A stretch of DNA of 64,000 bases from Phycisphaerae bacterium (GTDB lineage Bacteria > Chloroflexota > Anaerolineae > 4572-78 > J111): assembly GCA_028285035.1 (NCBI GenBank), contig JANQQF010000006.1:71289-135288 (forward strand), given 5' to 3'. Under the pieces are notes generated by a model that did no database searches, had not been told where the DNA came from, and saw only the letters and a list, made by a program, of their open reading frames with translations. Below, one piece after another: positions 8,908 to 17,594 of the stretch (within the stretch, counting starts at the first letter, position 1; every line of letters starts with the position of its first letter). The position numbers and the translations under genes were made by a program.

Positions 8908-11514
8908 TTACCGCCAGCTTATCACACGCTCATCAACAAAGTTGTAGGTAATGTTAAGTTCGGCGTTAACCTCATCCGAGAACATCGGGCGCTGATTTGA
9001 ACCATCAATGTTCATCAACCAAATCTCCCACAGGCCATTACGATCGGTTAAGAAGGCGATTTGTTGACCATCAGGCGACCAGGTTGGGGCCACATTGTTC
9101 CATTGCACACCCTCGGTTTCAGGCTGGAGTGGCACCCAGAATGGGGTTTCTGTCAATCGGGCACGGCCTGAGCCATCCGCATTCATCCGGAAAATCTCAA
9201 AGCCTTGGTTACTTCCCGGCTTACCAGAGGTTAAGATAAGATATTGTCCATCTGGTGAGAAGACAGGCGAACTATCGTTACTTTCGACTGACAGGGTCTC
9301 TCTAAATTCGGGTCGATTGACATCGACGGCCAACAACCCTCGGCCACCCTCAGAGACAACACGCCAGGTATTAGCGGGGTCCCAAGCCGGTCGGAAGGCA
9401 TAGGTGCCACCATCGATATCGATAAAGCTCCCATCCGCCAGGGTGACTAAGCGAAGGGTCCAGTGGGGATCAGGCAGCAAGGTGAAACAAACCCGCGGTT
9501 CATCATTATCTGGGCCGGGCGGAATAAATCGCAGGTCAATGGCTCCATTTGGAATATTCCGATCAGCATCCTGACATTTTTCACTTTCCTCTGGGCGGCC
9601 ACCTTGTTGATAATTGAAGACAATTTGTGAACCGTCAGGCGACCATTCTGGACCTTTGGCCTTAACTAAATTCTCGGCAATCACTTGTTCATTGCTACCA
9701 TCAATATCAACCACATAAAGGTTGCCGGTATCACCGGTCCAGCGGGTGAAGGCCACTCGTTGTCCATCGGGTGAGAGGGCCGGATCAATCCCGGTAGTTA
9801 ACTCTCGCAATCCTGTGCCATCGCTGTTGATAACGAGAACATCTTGCCCACTGGAGCGTTGAAGAACAAGCTGCCCCGTGAGAGGTACCCCAGTTGAGGC
9901 GACCGGTAATGGTGCATTGCCACCTGCCGCCGCAATTGTGGGTGGCGTAAAGGCCGGAACGTTAGACAAATCGCCCGTCACATCAAGCTGAATACGGGGG
10001 ATCCAGCCCTGACCACCAGCCAATGTTTCAATAAAAATCCAATCTTGATTGCCATTGAGGGCCAAAATGGATACAAAGTCATTGATAGAAACCGGACCAA
10101 CTACGTCATAGACGATTCCAGGCCCTGTCCGCAAGACCAAACCATTATTTACAATCCAGCCGCTGACAACTGGCACCGCACCACCAAACGAGCCAACCGA
10201 GTCAAGCGTACTTAGGGGAACCCAGCCGACGCCACCCGAGTCTTCAGCTTGAACCAACACCCAATCACGAGCATCGTTCACACCACGTACAGCGACAAAA
10301 TCACCAACCGTTAATTCATCGACTGTGCCAAAAGATTCGCCTGGCCCTCGTCGTAGTTCAACTTTGATATTCGCACTGCCGCTCGATTTTACACCCAAGG
10401 TATTACCCACTACTTCAGGGGTGAAATCAACCCCTGAGATGGCCACAGCTTCTCCGGCTGGTTGCCCGCCCGCCACACTAGGTTGCGGACTTCCACTGGT
10501 GCTGGCAACGGCTGAGGCAGTGGTTGCGCCACCTGAACCTGATAGTGAAACAATGGGGGCAGCCGCATCATCCTCAACTGGATCAAGTGTCCGTACTTGC
10601 GGGGCATCCGCCAGCGAGCCTGTTATATCCAGAAAGTCTACTGAGACCCAACCAAATTCGCCTGTTTCTGCTGAAATCAAAGCCCACTCTCGGTCTCGAT
10701 TGACAGCCAAAACAGATAGCGTATCACCGCTAGACAATGAGCCAATTTGATTGTAGACGGCACCCGGCCGTTGTCGGATTGGCAACAGGCTACTGGTCAC
10801 CAACGCTTCAGCCACTGGATCAAAGTTAGCTGTTTCCAGAGGCTGAGGGGCTGAAGCACTCGCCTGAGTGACCTGTCCCGTACTTCCCGTGCGTTGGGCA
10901 TTGATCAAGGCCGCAGCTTGAGGGCCTAGCGCTTGCTCTAGCACAAAGTTAATGGGATCGGGCGGCAAAACAGGGGCCTCATCCAAGGTGTCCAAAGCAT
11001 AGACATCACTATAAGGAATCCAGCCAAAGGAACGTGATGCGGTTAGGACGTAGATCCATTGCCCACTGGGATCTCGACCATAGACGCCAGCTAAATCACC
11101 TTGTAACAGGGTTTCATTTTGGCCATAGTTTAGAGCGGGTCCAGCCCGAACAATCGTCTCAGGCACTTTGATCGCCGCGACACTTACAACTGGAAATTCG
11201 GTCACAATTCGTTTCAGAATTTCAGACTCAGTTGGGAGTGAAAATACACCGTCAGCTTCATTTGAGTCAGGTGACAAAGCGACCTCAACCTCCGCTACTT
11301 CAGGGGTAGCGGTTGGCAAATCAATCCTGACAAACTCGCGGGTCGGTGTGGGAGAGGGTTCAACTTCAGGCGCGGGCCAAGACTCCACCTCAATCGCCTC
11401 AAACTCCTGCTCCCGAATTTCGCCTCCAGCGGATAAGCCCGAACATGCTGTAAGGCTAATGAATAGCAGGCCGTATATTATTTGTAAAACTCGTTTTGTT
11501 ATTATTTGTCTCAT
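8908..11514 (-). CDS. Lipoprotein with four SH3 domains and a TolB-like propeller
   Basis: The 868-residue product has a lipoprotein signal (lipobox LTAC, modified cysteine C24), then an acidic Pro/Thr linker. Four bacterial SH3-type domains follow, each with a (R/T)xGPG-like core and a final GW(I/V)P: about residues 115-175, 235-300, 375-440 and 455-515. The last third holds PD40/WD40-like TolB repeats with the signature SPDGQ(R/Q)(V/I)AF at several places. SH3 domains of this type often bind cell-wall peptide, and PD40 blades form a propeller that docks proteins. The protein is probably surface-anchored. It is encoded after an RND pump pair on the same strand, though a hairpin separates them. 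No enzyme motif was seen. Confidence 0.82.
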   Translation of the reverse strand: MRQIITKRVLQIIYGLLFISLTACSGLSAGGEIREQEFEAIEVESWPAPEVEPSPTPTREFVRIDLPTATPEVAEVEVALSPDSNEADGVFSLPTESEILKRIVTEFPVVSVAAIKVPETIVRAGPALNYGQNETLLQGDLAGVYGRDPSGQWIYVLTASRSFGWIPYSDVYALDTLDEAPVLPPDPINFVLEQALGPQAAALINAQRTGSTGQVTQASASAPQPLETANFDPVAEALVTSSLLPIRQRPGAVYNQIGSLSSGDTLSVLAVNRDREWALISAETGEFGWVSVDFLDITGSLADAPQVRTLDPVEDDAAAPIVSLSGSGGATTASAVASTSGSPQPSVAGGQPAGEAVAISGVDFTPEVVGNTLGVKSSGSANIKVELRRGPGESFGTVDELTVGDFVAVRGVNDARDWVLVQAEDSGGVGWVPLSTLDSVGSFGGAVPVVSGWIVNNGLVLRTGPGIVYDVVGPVSINDFVSILALNGNQDWIFIETLAGGQGWIPRIQLDVTGDLSNVPAFTPPTIAAAGGNAPLPVASTGVPLTGQLVLQRSSGQDVLVINSDGTGLRELTTGIDPALSPDGQRVAFTRWTGDTGNLYVVDIDGSNEQVIAENLVKAKGPEWSPDGSQIVFNYQQGGRPEESEKCQDADRNIPNGAIDLRFIPPGPDNDEPRVCFTLLPDPHWTLRLVTLADGSFIDIDGGTYAFRPAWDPANTWRVVSEGGRGLLAVDVNRPEFRETLSVESNDSSPVFSPDGQYLILTSGKPGSNQGFEIFRMNADGSGRARLTETPFWVPLQPETEGVQWNNVAPTWSPDGQQIAFLTDRNGLWEIWLMNIDGSNQRPMFSDEVNAELNITYNFVDERVISWR

Positions 11515-11541
11515 ATTTGTGTCTTCCGTTTTAAGGAGGTT

Positions 11542-11595
11542 AGAGATTGGGAGACTGGAGATTACATAAGCTTAACGGCATAATCTCCAATCTCT
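11542..11595. repeat. Imperfect palindrome between RND and SH3/TolB genes
   Basis: The left side (AGAGATTGG, spacer, GGAGATTA at 11542-11564) pairs with TAATCTCCAATCTCT (11581-11595) across a 16-nt loop. On the minus strand it follows the RND gene, so it may reduce read-through into the lipoprotein gene. The long A/G-rich arms look like a dispersed intergenic palindrome. Confidence 0.5.
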
Positions 11596-11622
11596 AAAAT
11601 CTCTGAGTATTAGTCTCCTACG

Positions 11623-14600
11623 TTACGCTGCATCTGGTTCAGGGTTGACCGACATGCTTGAGCTAGGCTGAGGTTGTGGGGCAGGCATCGGATTACCTGT
11701 TGAAACGGTTGTATCATCATCTTCCGATTTACTAGTGCCAATAATCCAGCCAAAGAAGCGACTGATACCACTTCCACCCGCATCAAACCAGGTATAGACC
11801 ACCGGGATCAAGATTAGGGTGAGCAGGTTTGATGAAATCGCGCCTCCCATCACTACAGCGGCCAAAGATTTTCGGTTTTCAGCCCCCGCCCCAACAGCCA
11901 ACAACATCGGCATCAAGGCGAATACCAGCGTGAACGAGGTCATCAAAATCGCTCGTAAACGCCGACGCCCCGCTTCAATCAAGGCATCCTTACGGCTTGC
12001 TCCTTCGGCACGGGCCTGGTTGGTAAAGTCAACCAACAGGATCGCGTTTTTGGTAATAATCCCAATCAAGAGGATGATCCCCAAAAGTGACAGAATGTTG
12101 ACTGTATTATTGGTCAGTGCTAACCCACCAAAAGCGCCAACAATCGCCACCGGCAACGAAATCATAATCGCTAACGGCTGGAGCCAGCTCTGATAAAGGG
12201 CAACCATTAAGATGTAGATCAAGGCAATGGCCAGAATGATAGCTTGGATAAACTGACCAAAAATTTCCTGTTGTGCTTCTGACCCACCAGATAACTGGAA
12301 GCCATAACCAACAGGGAACACCACCTGGTCGTCGATAGCAGCAACAACGTCATTGGTCACGTCACCGGCAGCCCGACCTTGTACCCCACTCGCTACCTCT
12401 AAGATCTGACGGCGATTGGTACGGTTGATGGTAGCTGGAGCTAATGTCTCCTCCACAGAAGCGAAACGCTCCAGACGTACAGGTTGTCCATTGGAAAAGC
12501 CCAATGGAAGCTGTAATACCTGTTGTAAGTCCTCTCGTGATACTTCATCCAGACGTAGAGTCACATCAATTTCAGTGTTTGCCCCAGTTTCAAAGTTAGC
12601 GACAGTCTCACCTGACAAGGCTGTTCGCAATGTTCCAGCCACATCCGAAGGACGCAAACCTTGATCGATTGCCAAATCACGGTTGATGATAACTTCGGTT
12701 TCTGGTGAACGAGAAGCACCTGTATTTTTGATGTCTACAACCCCGTCGACTGAAGCCATGACATCCTCAACTTGGTTCGCCAACTCAATCAGCGTATCAG
12801 CATCAGGGCCAAATACCTCCATACTCACTGGGCTACTTCCTCCAGGCCCATTAGCATTCAACCCAGCGGTAATCAGGGCTTCTGGTAAACTCTGCAGGAA
12901 TGGACGTAAATCATCGATAATCTCAGTTGTACTTCGCTCGCGATCAAGTGCATCAATCAAGCGACCGTTGATCCGAGCTTGATTCGAGGCTACGGTAGAG
13001 GGTCCACCCCCTGGCCCGCCTCCACCACCGCTGCTGGTTCCAACAACGGTTAGGAGCGCGGCAGTTTCAGGAACTTCTTGGAGAATGATCAACTCAACCT
13101 GTCGAACAATTTGATCGGTTGCCTCTAGATTGGTACCTGGGGGCATCTCGATTTCGACCCGGAATTGCCCATCATCCGTTTGTGGGAAAATCTCTAGCCC
13201 AACAAAGCCACCAACAACGAGATAAATGCCTGCGGCAAAGGCTCCAATTCCGATTAAGATAACGACCAACTGGGTAAAAAAGTTTGCCAAAGCCAGCCGA
13301 ATAACACCTGCATAGAAATTCGACAAAAAGGCAAACGTTGCATCCCAGGCTCGGGTGAACAAGCTCCACAGCCAAGTAATCGGGAAGAAAATCTTTTCAA
13401 GAAGCCACAATAGCCCAGTTCGTTTTGGCTTAGGTGCGTCTTTGGCTTTCATCCACTTAGAGGCCAGCATCGGCGTTAGGGTAAACCCGACAAAGAGCGA
13501 TACTACAGTGGCCGACACAATGGTGATCCCGTATGGGAAGAAAAACTGACCAGGGATACCGCTCATAAAGGCAACCGGCAGGTAAACCACCAAGTCAGTT
13601 GAGGCGATGACCAATGAGGGCAGCAAGATCTCCTGCCGCGCATCGATCGAGGCCTGGGCGGGCGTTTTGCCCAGGCCTAAGTGGTACTCGGTATTTTCGA
13701 GCACCACAATCGAGTCATCCACTAGGTTCCCGATAATCAACGTCATTGCCAACAGAGTGATTTGATTCAGGGTAAAGCCCATTGCCCACATCACAATCAA
13801 CGTTGAGATCAACGAGGTCGGAATAGCGAAAAGAACAATAAATGTGGTGGGTAAGCGATGCAAGAAGGCCAACATCACGATCCCCGTAATCAAAATCGCC
13901 AGGATCAAATCCTGTTGTACCCCATTGACCGAGGCCCGAATGTCTGAAGAGGCATCTGTGACCAAGACCAGTTCAGCTTCAGCCGGAAGGTCATTTTGTA
14001 CATCATCCAAAATCTCATACAGATTATCGGCAACATCAACCGTATTTCCGTCCGTGGTCTTGGTCACACTGATGCTAACGGCATCACTTCCGTTGTAGCG
14101 AATAAATTGATCCTTATCCTCAAAACCTTGCTCAATGGTAGCTACATTTCGGAGGAACACTTTGCCACCTACACCATCGCGGACGACGATATTTTCAATA
14201 TCGGAGATATTGTTGAAGTCACCGACAGAGCGGATGGTACTTTTCTGACGACCTTGTTCAATAGTCCCTACCGGGAAGGTTTCACTACTATCTTGAATAG
14301 CCTTTTTGATATCATCAAGCGACAATTTATAGGCCGAAAGTTGTTCCATGTCCACATCAACATGAATTTCCTGATCACGGCCTCCAGAAATGTTAACCGA
14401 GGCTACCCCTGGAATGGCCTGGAAGCGATCAACCAGGAATTCATCAGCAAAATCAAACAAGTTGTCTTGTGTTTGCGGCCCTCGTAACACCAAGTTCATA
14501 ATTGGAATGGCCCCAATATCGGCCTTGATGATAGACGGCTCTTCCGCGTCTTCAGGCAATTGTCCGCCAATCCCTGACACACGACGCTCTACCTCAATGG

Positions 14601-14913
14601 CGGCCACGTTACCATCAACCCCATCCTCAAACTCAATGGTGACAGTCCCTACCCCCTCATTCGCGGAGGACAGGATTTTGTCAATCCCAGAAATACCCGC
14701 AACGGCTTCCTCAATTGGCTCTACGACCAAATCAGACACATCCTGAGGCGAGGCATTTGGAAAGACTGTTACAACACTGACAACAGGGAAATCGATACTG
14801 GGGAAGTTGTCAATCTGCAACAAAAAGTAAGAGCGAATGCCCATAATAAACAAAATGATGAAAACCATCAACGTCGTTAATGGTCGACGAATTGCTACTC
14901 GAATTAAACCCAT
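11623..14913 (-). CDS. RND efflux transporter, AcrB/HAE1 type
   Basis: At 1096 residues this is full length for an RND pump. TM1 spans residues ~12-30, a large periplasmic loop follows, then TM2-6 near 335-470. The second half repeats the pattern, starting at about residue 560. The proton-relay aspartates are present as D399-D400 in GNLVDDSIVVLEN. A Gly-rich insert (GGGGGPGGG) occurs in the second periplasmic loop. The protein exports small molecules using the proton gradient, in complex with a periplasmic adaptor. The adaptor gene ends 30 nt upstream on the same strand. No TolC-like outer-membrane channel gene is in the window. That is expected if the organism lacks a conventional outer membrane, and it raises the question of how the pump is completed. 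The cytoplasmic tail is Pro/Ser-rich. Confidence 0.93.
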   Translation of the reverse strand: MGLIRVAIRRPLTTLMVFIILFIMGIRSYFLLQIDNFPSIDFPVVSVVTVFPNASPQDVSDLVVEPIEEAVAGISGIDKILSSANEGVGTVTIEFEDGVDGNVAAIEVERRVSGIGGQLPEDAEEPSIIKADIGAIPIMNLVLRGPQTQDNLFDFADEFLVDRFQAIPGVASVNISGGRDQEIHVDVDMEQLSAYKLSLDDIKKAIQDSSETFPVGTIEQGRQKSTIRSVGDFNNISDIENIVVRDGVGGKVFLRNVATIEQGFEDKDQFIRYNGSDAVSISVTKTTDGNTVDVADNLYEILDDVQNDLPAEAELVLVTDASSDIRASVNGVQQDLILAILITGIVMLAFLHRLPTTFIVLFAIPTSLISTLIVMWAMGFTLNQITLLAMTLIIGNLVDDSIVVLENTEYHLGLGKTPAQASIDARQEILLPSLVIASTDLVVYLPVAFMSGIPGQFFFPYGITIVSATVVSLFVGFTLTPMLASKWMKAKDAPKPKRTGLLWLLEKIFFPITWLWSLFTRAWDATFAFLSNFYAGVIRLALANFFTQLVVILIGIGAFAAGIYLVVGGFVGLEIFPQTDDGQFRVEIEMPPGTNLEATDQIVRQVELIILQEVPETAALLTVVGTSSGGGGGPGGGPSTVASNQARINGRLIDALDRERSTTEIIDDLRPFLQSLPEALITAGLNANGPGGSSPVSMEVFGPDADTLIELANQVEDVMASVDGVVDIKNTGASRSPETEVIINRDLAIDQGLRPSDVAGTLRTALSGETVANFETGANTEIDVTLRLDEVSREDLQQVLQLPLGFSNGQPVRLERFASVEETLAPATINRTNRRQILEVASGVQGRAAGDVTNDVVAAIDDQVVFPVGYGFQLSGGSEAQQEIFGQFIQAIILAIALIYILMVALYQSWLQPLAIMISLPVAIVGAFGGLALTNNTVNILSLLGIILLIGIITKNAILLVDFTNQARAEGASRKDALIEAGRRRLRAILMTSFTLVFALMPMLLAVGAGAENRKSLAAVVMGGAISSNLLTLILIPVVYTWFDAGGSGISRFFGWIIGTSKSEDDDTTVSTGNPMPAPQPQPSSSMSVNPEPDAA

Positions 14914-14943
14914 TGACTATAACTCCTTTTGCTCCTACCTGTC

Positions 14944-16353
14944 TTAGAACCCGCTAACAACCTCAACTTTTACACCATCAGCCAAGTTGGGTTGACCCGC
15001 AACCACAACGATTTCGCCGGGTTCAACCCCTTCCAGGATTTCAACCTGATCATTGTTCTCTAAACCAGTGGTCACATCTCGTTGTTCAACCGTTTCATCA
15101 TCCAACACAACATAGACAGTTGGCTGACTATTAAGAGTCACGATAGCGGCCTGCGGCACTAATGGCACGTCGTTTCGTTCTTCTGACAAAATCGACAGAT
15201 CAGCATACATTCCGCTTTTGAGTACCCCTTCTTCGTCAACGGGCACAATCGTGACCGGGAAGGTGCGGCTGCTTGAGTCACCGACTGGATCGATGCTAGT
15301 GACAACACCTGGGAAATCCGTTCCAGGATAGGCCTGGACATTTAGTTTCGCACTCTGTCCTTTTGAGATCAGTCCAACCCGGCTTTCCTCGGCATTAACC
15401 AACACTTCAACTTCTTCGGAAATCAGGGTCGAAATCGGAGCTTGACCACTGACGATGCTGCCTTCCTCAACGGAAAGTTCACTAATGACACCAGCAAAGG
15501 GGGCTGTAATATCAGTTTTTGTCATGTTGAATTTGGCCAGCTTCAAACCCGCTTCAGCCTGAGCAATGGCTGCTTCAGCCGCCGCGAAGTCAAAGTCACG
15601 ATAGGGGGTTAAGACCAACTCCAGACTCAGTTCAGCCCGCGCTAGATTTTCCATCAAAGGGGCTACTGCTGAATCACGAGGTGTAACACCAATATTGTAA
15701 TTGGCCAAGGCTGTTTCGTAGGCAATGGTGGCCTGTTCCAAATCAACCGCTTCTTGACGAGTACCAATGTCACCGGCCCAAGCAATTTTGTCATATGCTT
15801 CTTGGGCTCGCTTCAACTCAGCCCGAGCATTCGCCAGTGAAGTTGAAGCTTGAATACGCTCATCATCATCGATGGTCAGAATTTCATTGAGTTGAGCTTT
15901 GGCTGATTGAACCAGCGCCTGAGCCGCAGCAATTTCACCAGGGCGTGAGCCAGCCTCTAAACGGTCTAACCCTGCCTGAGCGCTCGCAACAGAGGCCTCA
16001 GCCTGCTCAATAGCGATAAGATAGCTCTCTTGCTCTAGCCGGGCAATAAGATCGCCCTTGGCCACGCTATCTCCAATATCTACATTCAATTCTACAATTT
16101 TGCCACCAACTTCAGGAACGATGTTAACCTGCTTTTGCGGCTGTAAGTCACCGGCATAATTGAAGAATTGAGAGATATCACCTGTCTCAACTTCAGCAAC
16201 CTCGACCGAAACAAACGACTCAACCGTTGGAGTCGGTTCGTCAGCCTGAGCCGCCTCAGCCTCTTCACCCCCCGCACCGGGGCGGCCACTACAAGCGGCC
16301 AGGATGAGGCTGATCAGTATCAAACCTACGTAAAAATATTTTGTCCGTTTCAT
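14944..16353 (-). CDS. RND adaptor (membrane fusion protein), lipoprotein
   Basis: The 469-residue protein begins with a lipoprotein signal (LILAAC, modified Cys C21). An Asp/Glu-rich linker leads to the lipoyl half-motif VNIVPEVGGKIVELNVDIGDSVAKGD. A long alpha-helical hairpin follows (about residues 110-270, Ala/Glu-rich, predicted coiled coil), then the second lipoyl half (ITAPFAGVISELSVEEGSIV) and beta-barrel domains. It bridges the RND pump encoded 30 nt downstream. The hairpin is longer than in MdtA-like adaptors, with an extended region at 165-235. Drug or lipid substrates cannot be told from sequence. Confidence 0.9.
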   Translation of the reverse strand: MKRTKYFYVGLILISLILAACSGRPGAGGEEAEAAQADEPTPTVESFVSVEVAEVETGDISQFFNYAGDLQPQKQVNIVPEVGGKIVELNVDIGDSVAKGDLIARLEQESYLIAIEQAEASVASAQAGLDRLEAGSRPGEIAAAQALVQSAKAQLNEILTIDDDERIQASTSLANARAELKRAQEAYDKIAWAGDIGTRQEAVDLEQATIAYETALANYNIGVTPRDSAVAPLMENLARAELSLELVLTPYRDFDFAAAEAAIAQAEAGLKLAKFNMTKTDITAPFAGVISELSVEEGSIVSGQAPISTLISEEVEVLVNAEESRVGLISKGQSAKLNVQAYPGTDFPGVVTSIDPVGDSSSRTFPVTIVPVDEEGVLKSGMYADLSILSEERNDVPLVPQAAIVTLNSQPTVYVVLDDETVEQRDVTTGLENNDQVEILEGVEPGEIVVVAGQPNLADGVKVEVVSGF

Positions 16354-16450
16354 CTATGGAAACTCTCCTTTTTCACATTCTTGGTTGTTATAACCAGTAT
16401 CTTTCACTAGAAAAAAACTAGATCGTTATTACTATGACAATCACAATATA

Positions 16451-17413
16451 TTAAAAACTAACGTCGGCATACTCAGCCCGCATCAAACAGTCAAGGATAT
16501 TTGATAGATTTGGCTCAATTCGTGTAATTGATAATAACGGCAAGCCCAAATCACGCATTCCGATGATGATGCTATGCAAGGCGGCTTGATCCGTAACATG
16601 TCCAATCATTGTTGTTACCCCATCCTCTTGGCTCTTGATAAACAAATTATCAAAACGTTGTTGCCATTGGGGGCTGAGATGACCTTTGACCTGTATTTGA
16701 TAAAACTCTTTGAAAAAGCCAGACATCTCGTGAATAGGCTGGCTCTTAATCAAGCGGCCCCTGTTTAGAACCGCGACATGATCACACAGCCCTTTAATAA
16801 CCTCAGGGTAGCGGGTGGCCAATACAATGGTTTTATATTTGGCCTGCTTTCGAAGCCACATTTTAACCACCTGCCCCATATTTTCATCTAGTCCGACCAA
16901 CGGCTCATCCAGCAGCAAGATTGAAGCTTTACTCAAGATTGTTTTTGCCAGAAGAAATCGTCGCTGTGCCCCAAATGATAGGGCTGAAGGGGGCAGATTA
17001 CGTTGATCCCATAGATCTAGCTCACCTAACAATTGCTTCGCTTTTGCCTCATCAGCCTCATCCTCTGAGCCTGGCACATTCACCAAAATCTGTTGGATGG
17101 GGATATCTGAACCCGATGGACTGTCTGTTTCAAAAAGGGCTTGTACTTGCTCAAGGGCTTTATGATGCGTGGGTTGGGCGATTAATTCATAGCCATTGAG
17201 CGAAATCTGCCCCTCGGTTGGTGTTATATCTCCAGCCAATAACCGCAGGAGAGTTGTCTTCCCAGCCCCATTTGAGCCTAAAATACCAAAGATAGAAGAT
17301 TGGCTCACGGTTAAGCTAACTCCGTCAATGGCTGCGGGTAAATTAGGTAGATACTGTTTATGAAGCTCTTTTGAATGAATAGAAAATGTCATGGTTTTTT
17401 CTATTTTTTCCAC
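16451..17413 (-). CDS. Orphan ABC transporter ATP-binding protein
   Basis: The 320-residue ATPase has Walker A GSNGAGKT at 46-53, a divergent signature LSFGAQRR at 145-152, Walker B ILLLDEP at 165-171, and a ~110-residue C-terminal extension like those of CcmA/NatA/DrrA-type exporters. The usual switch histidine is replaced: the segment reads LATRYPEVIKG, with Arg-Tyr where His is expected. No permease gene is adjacent. The adaptor/RND pair follows 97 nt downstream on the same strand, but those pumps do not need an ATPase. The start is uncertain: the GTG at 17413 lies only ~4 nt after GAGGGG, and the in-frame ATG seven codons later lacks a good site. Confidence 0.75.
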   Translation of the reverse strand: MEKIEKTMTFSIHSKELHKQYLPNLPAAIDGVSLTVSQSSIFGILGSNGAGKTTLLRLLAGDITPTEGQISLNGYELIAQPTHHKALEQVQALFETDSPSGSDIPIQQILVNVPGSEDEADEAKAKQLLGELDLWDQRNLPPSALSFGAQRRFLLAKTILSKASILLLDEPLVGLDENMGQVVKMWLRKQAKYKTIVLATRYPEVIKGLCDHVAVLNRGRLIKSQPIHEMSGFFKEFYQIQVKGHLSPQWQQRFDNLFIKSQEDGVTTMIGHVTDQAALHSIIIGMRDLGLPLLSITRIEPNLSNILDCLMRAEYADVSF

Positions 17414-17460
17414 GTACCCCTCTACAAGTACGCATTTAGATCAGATTTGCATTGATTTGT

Positions 17461-17496
17461 ACAATATTTTATCAATATATTGACAATATTTTGTCC
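17461..17496 (-). promoter_or_regulatory. Repeated AAAATATTGT sites upstream of the orphan ABC ATPase
   Basis: On the minus strand AAAATATTGT occurs twice, exactly 22 nt apart (plus-strand ACAATATTTT at 17461-17470 and 17483-17492). The second copy lies in a small inverted repeat, GACAA-TATT-TTGTC. A spacing of two helical turns in an AT-rich promoter suggests a binding site for a dimeric regulator or part of the promoter. The neighbouring MalT-like regulator is a possible ligand. This is inference only. Confidence 0.35.
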
Positions 17497-17594
17497 ATAT
17501 ATCCTATCAGAGATTATAAGTATAGGCAAAAATAATAAAAATACATCCACCAAAAGGGGGATATTTAGGGGTGAGGAGGGGGAGAAACGGAGAA

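Noticed and set aside
10325..10750. 141-codon open frame opposite the SH3/TolB lipoprotein
   Set aside because: Composition (Pro/Ser/Thr-rich) is what the complement of the repetitive real gene gives; no domain or start signal.
13996..14487. 163-codon open frame opposite the RND gene
   Set aside because: Lies entirely antisense to a well-supported full-length transporter gene and shows no known motif or ribosome binding site.
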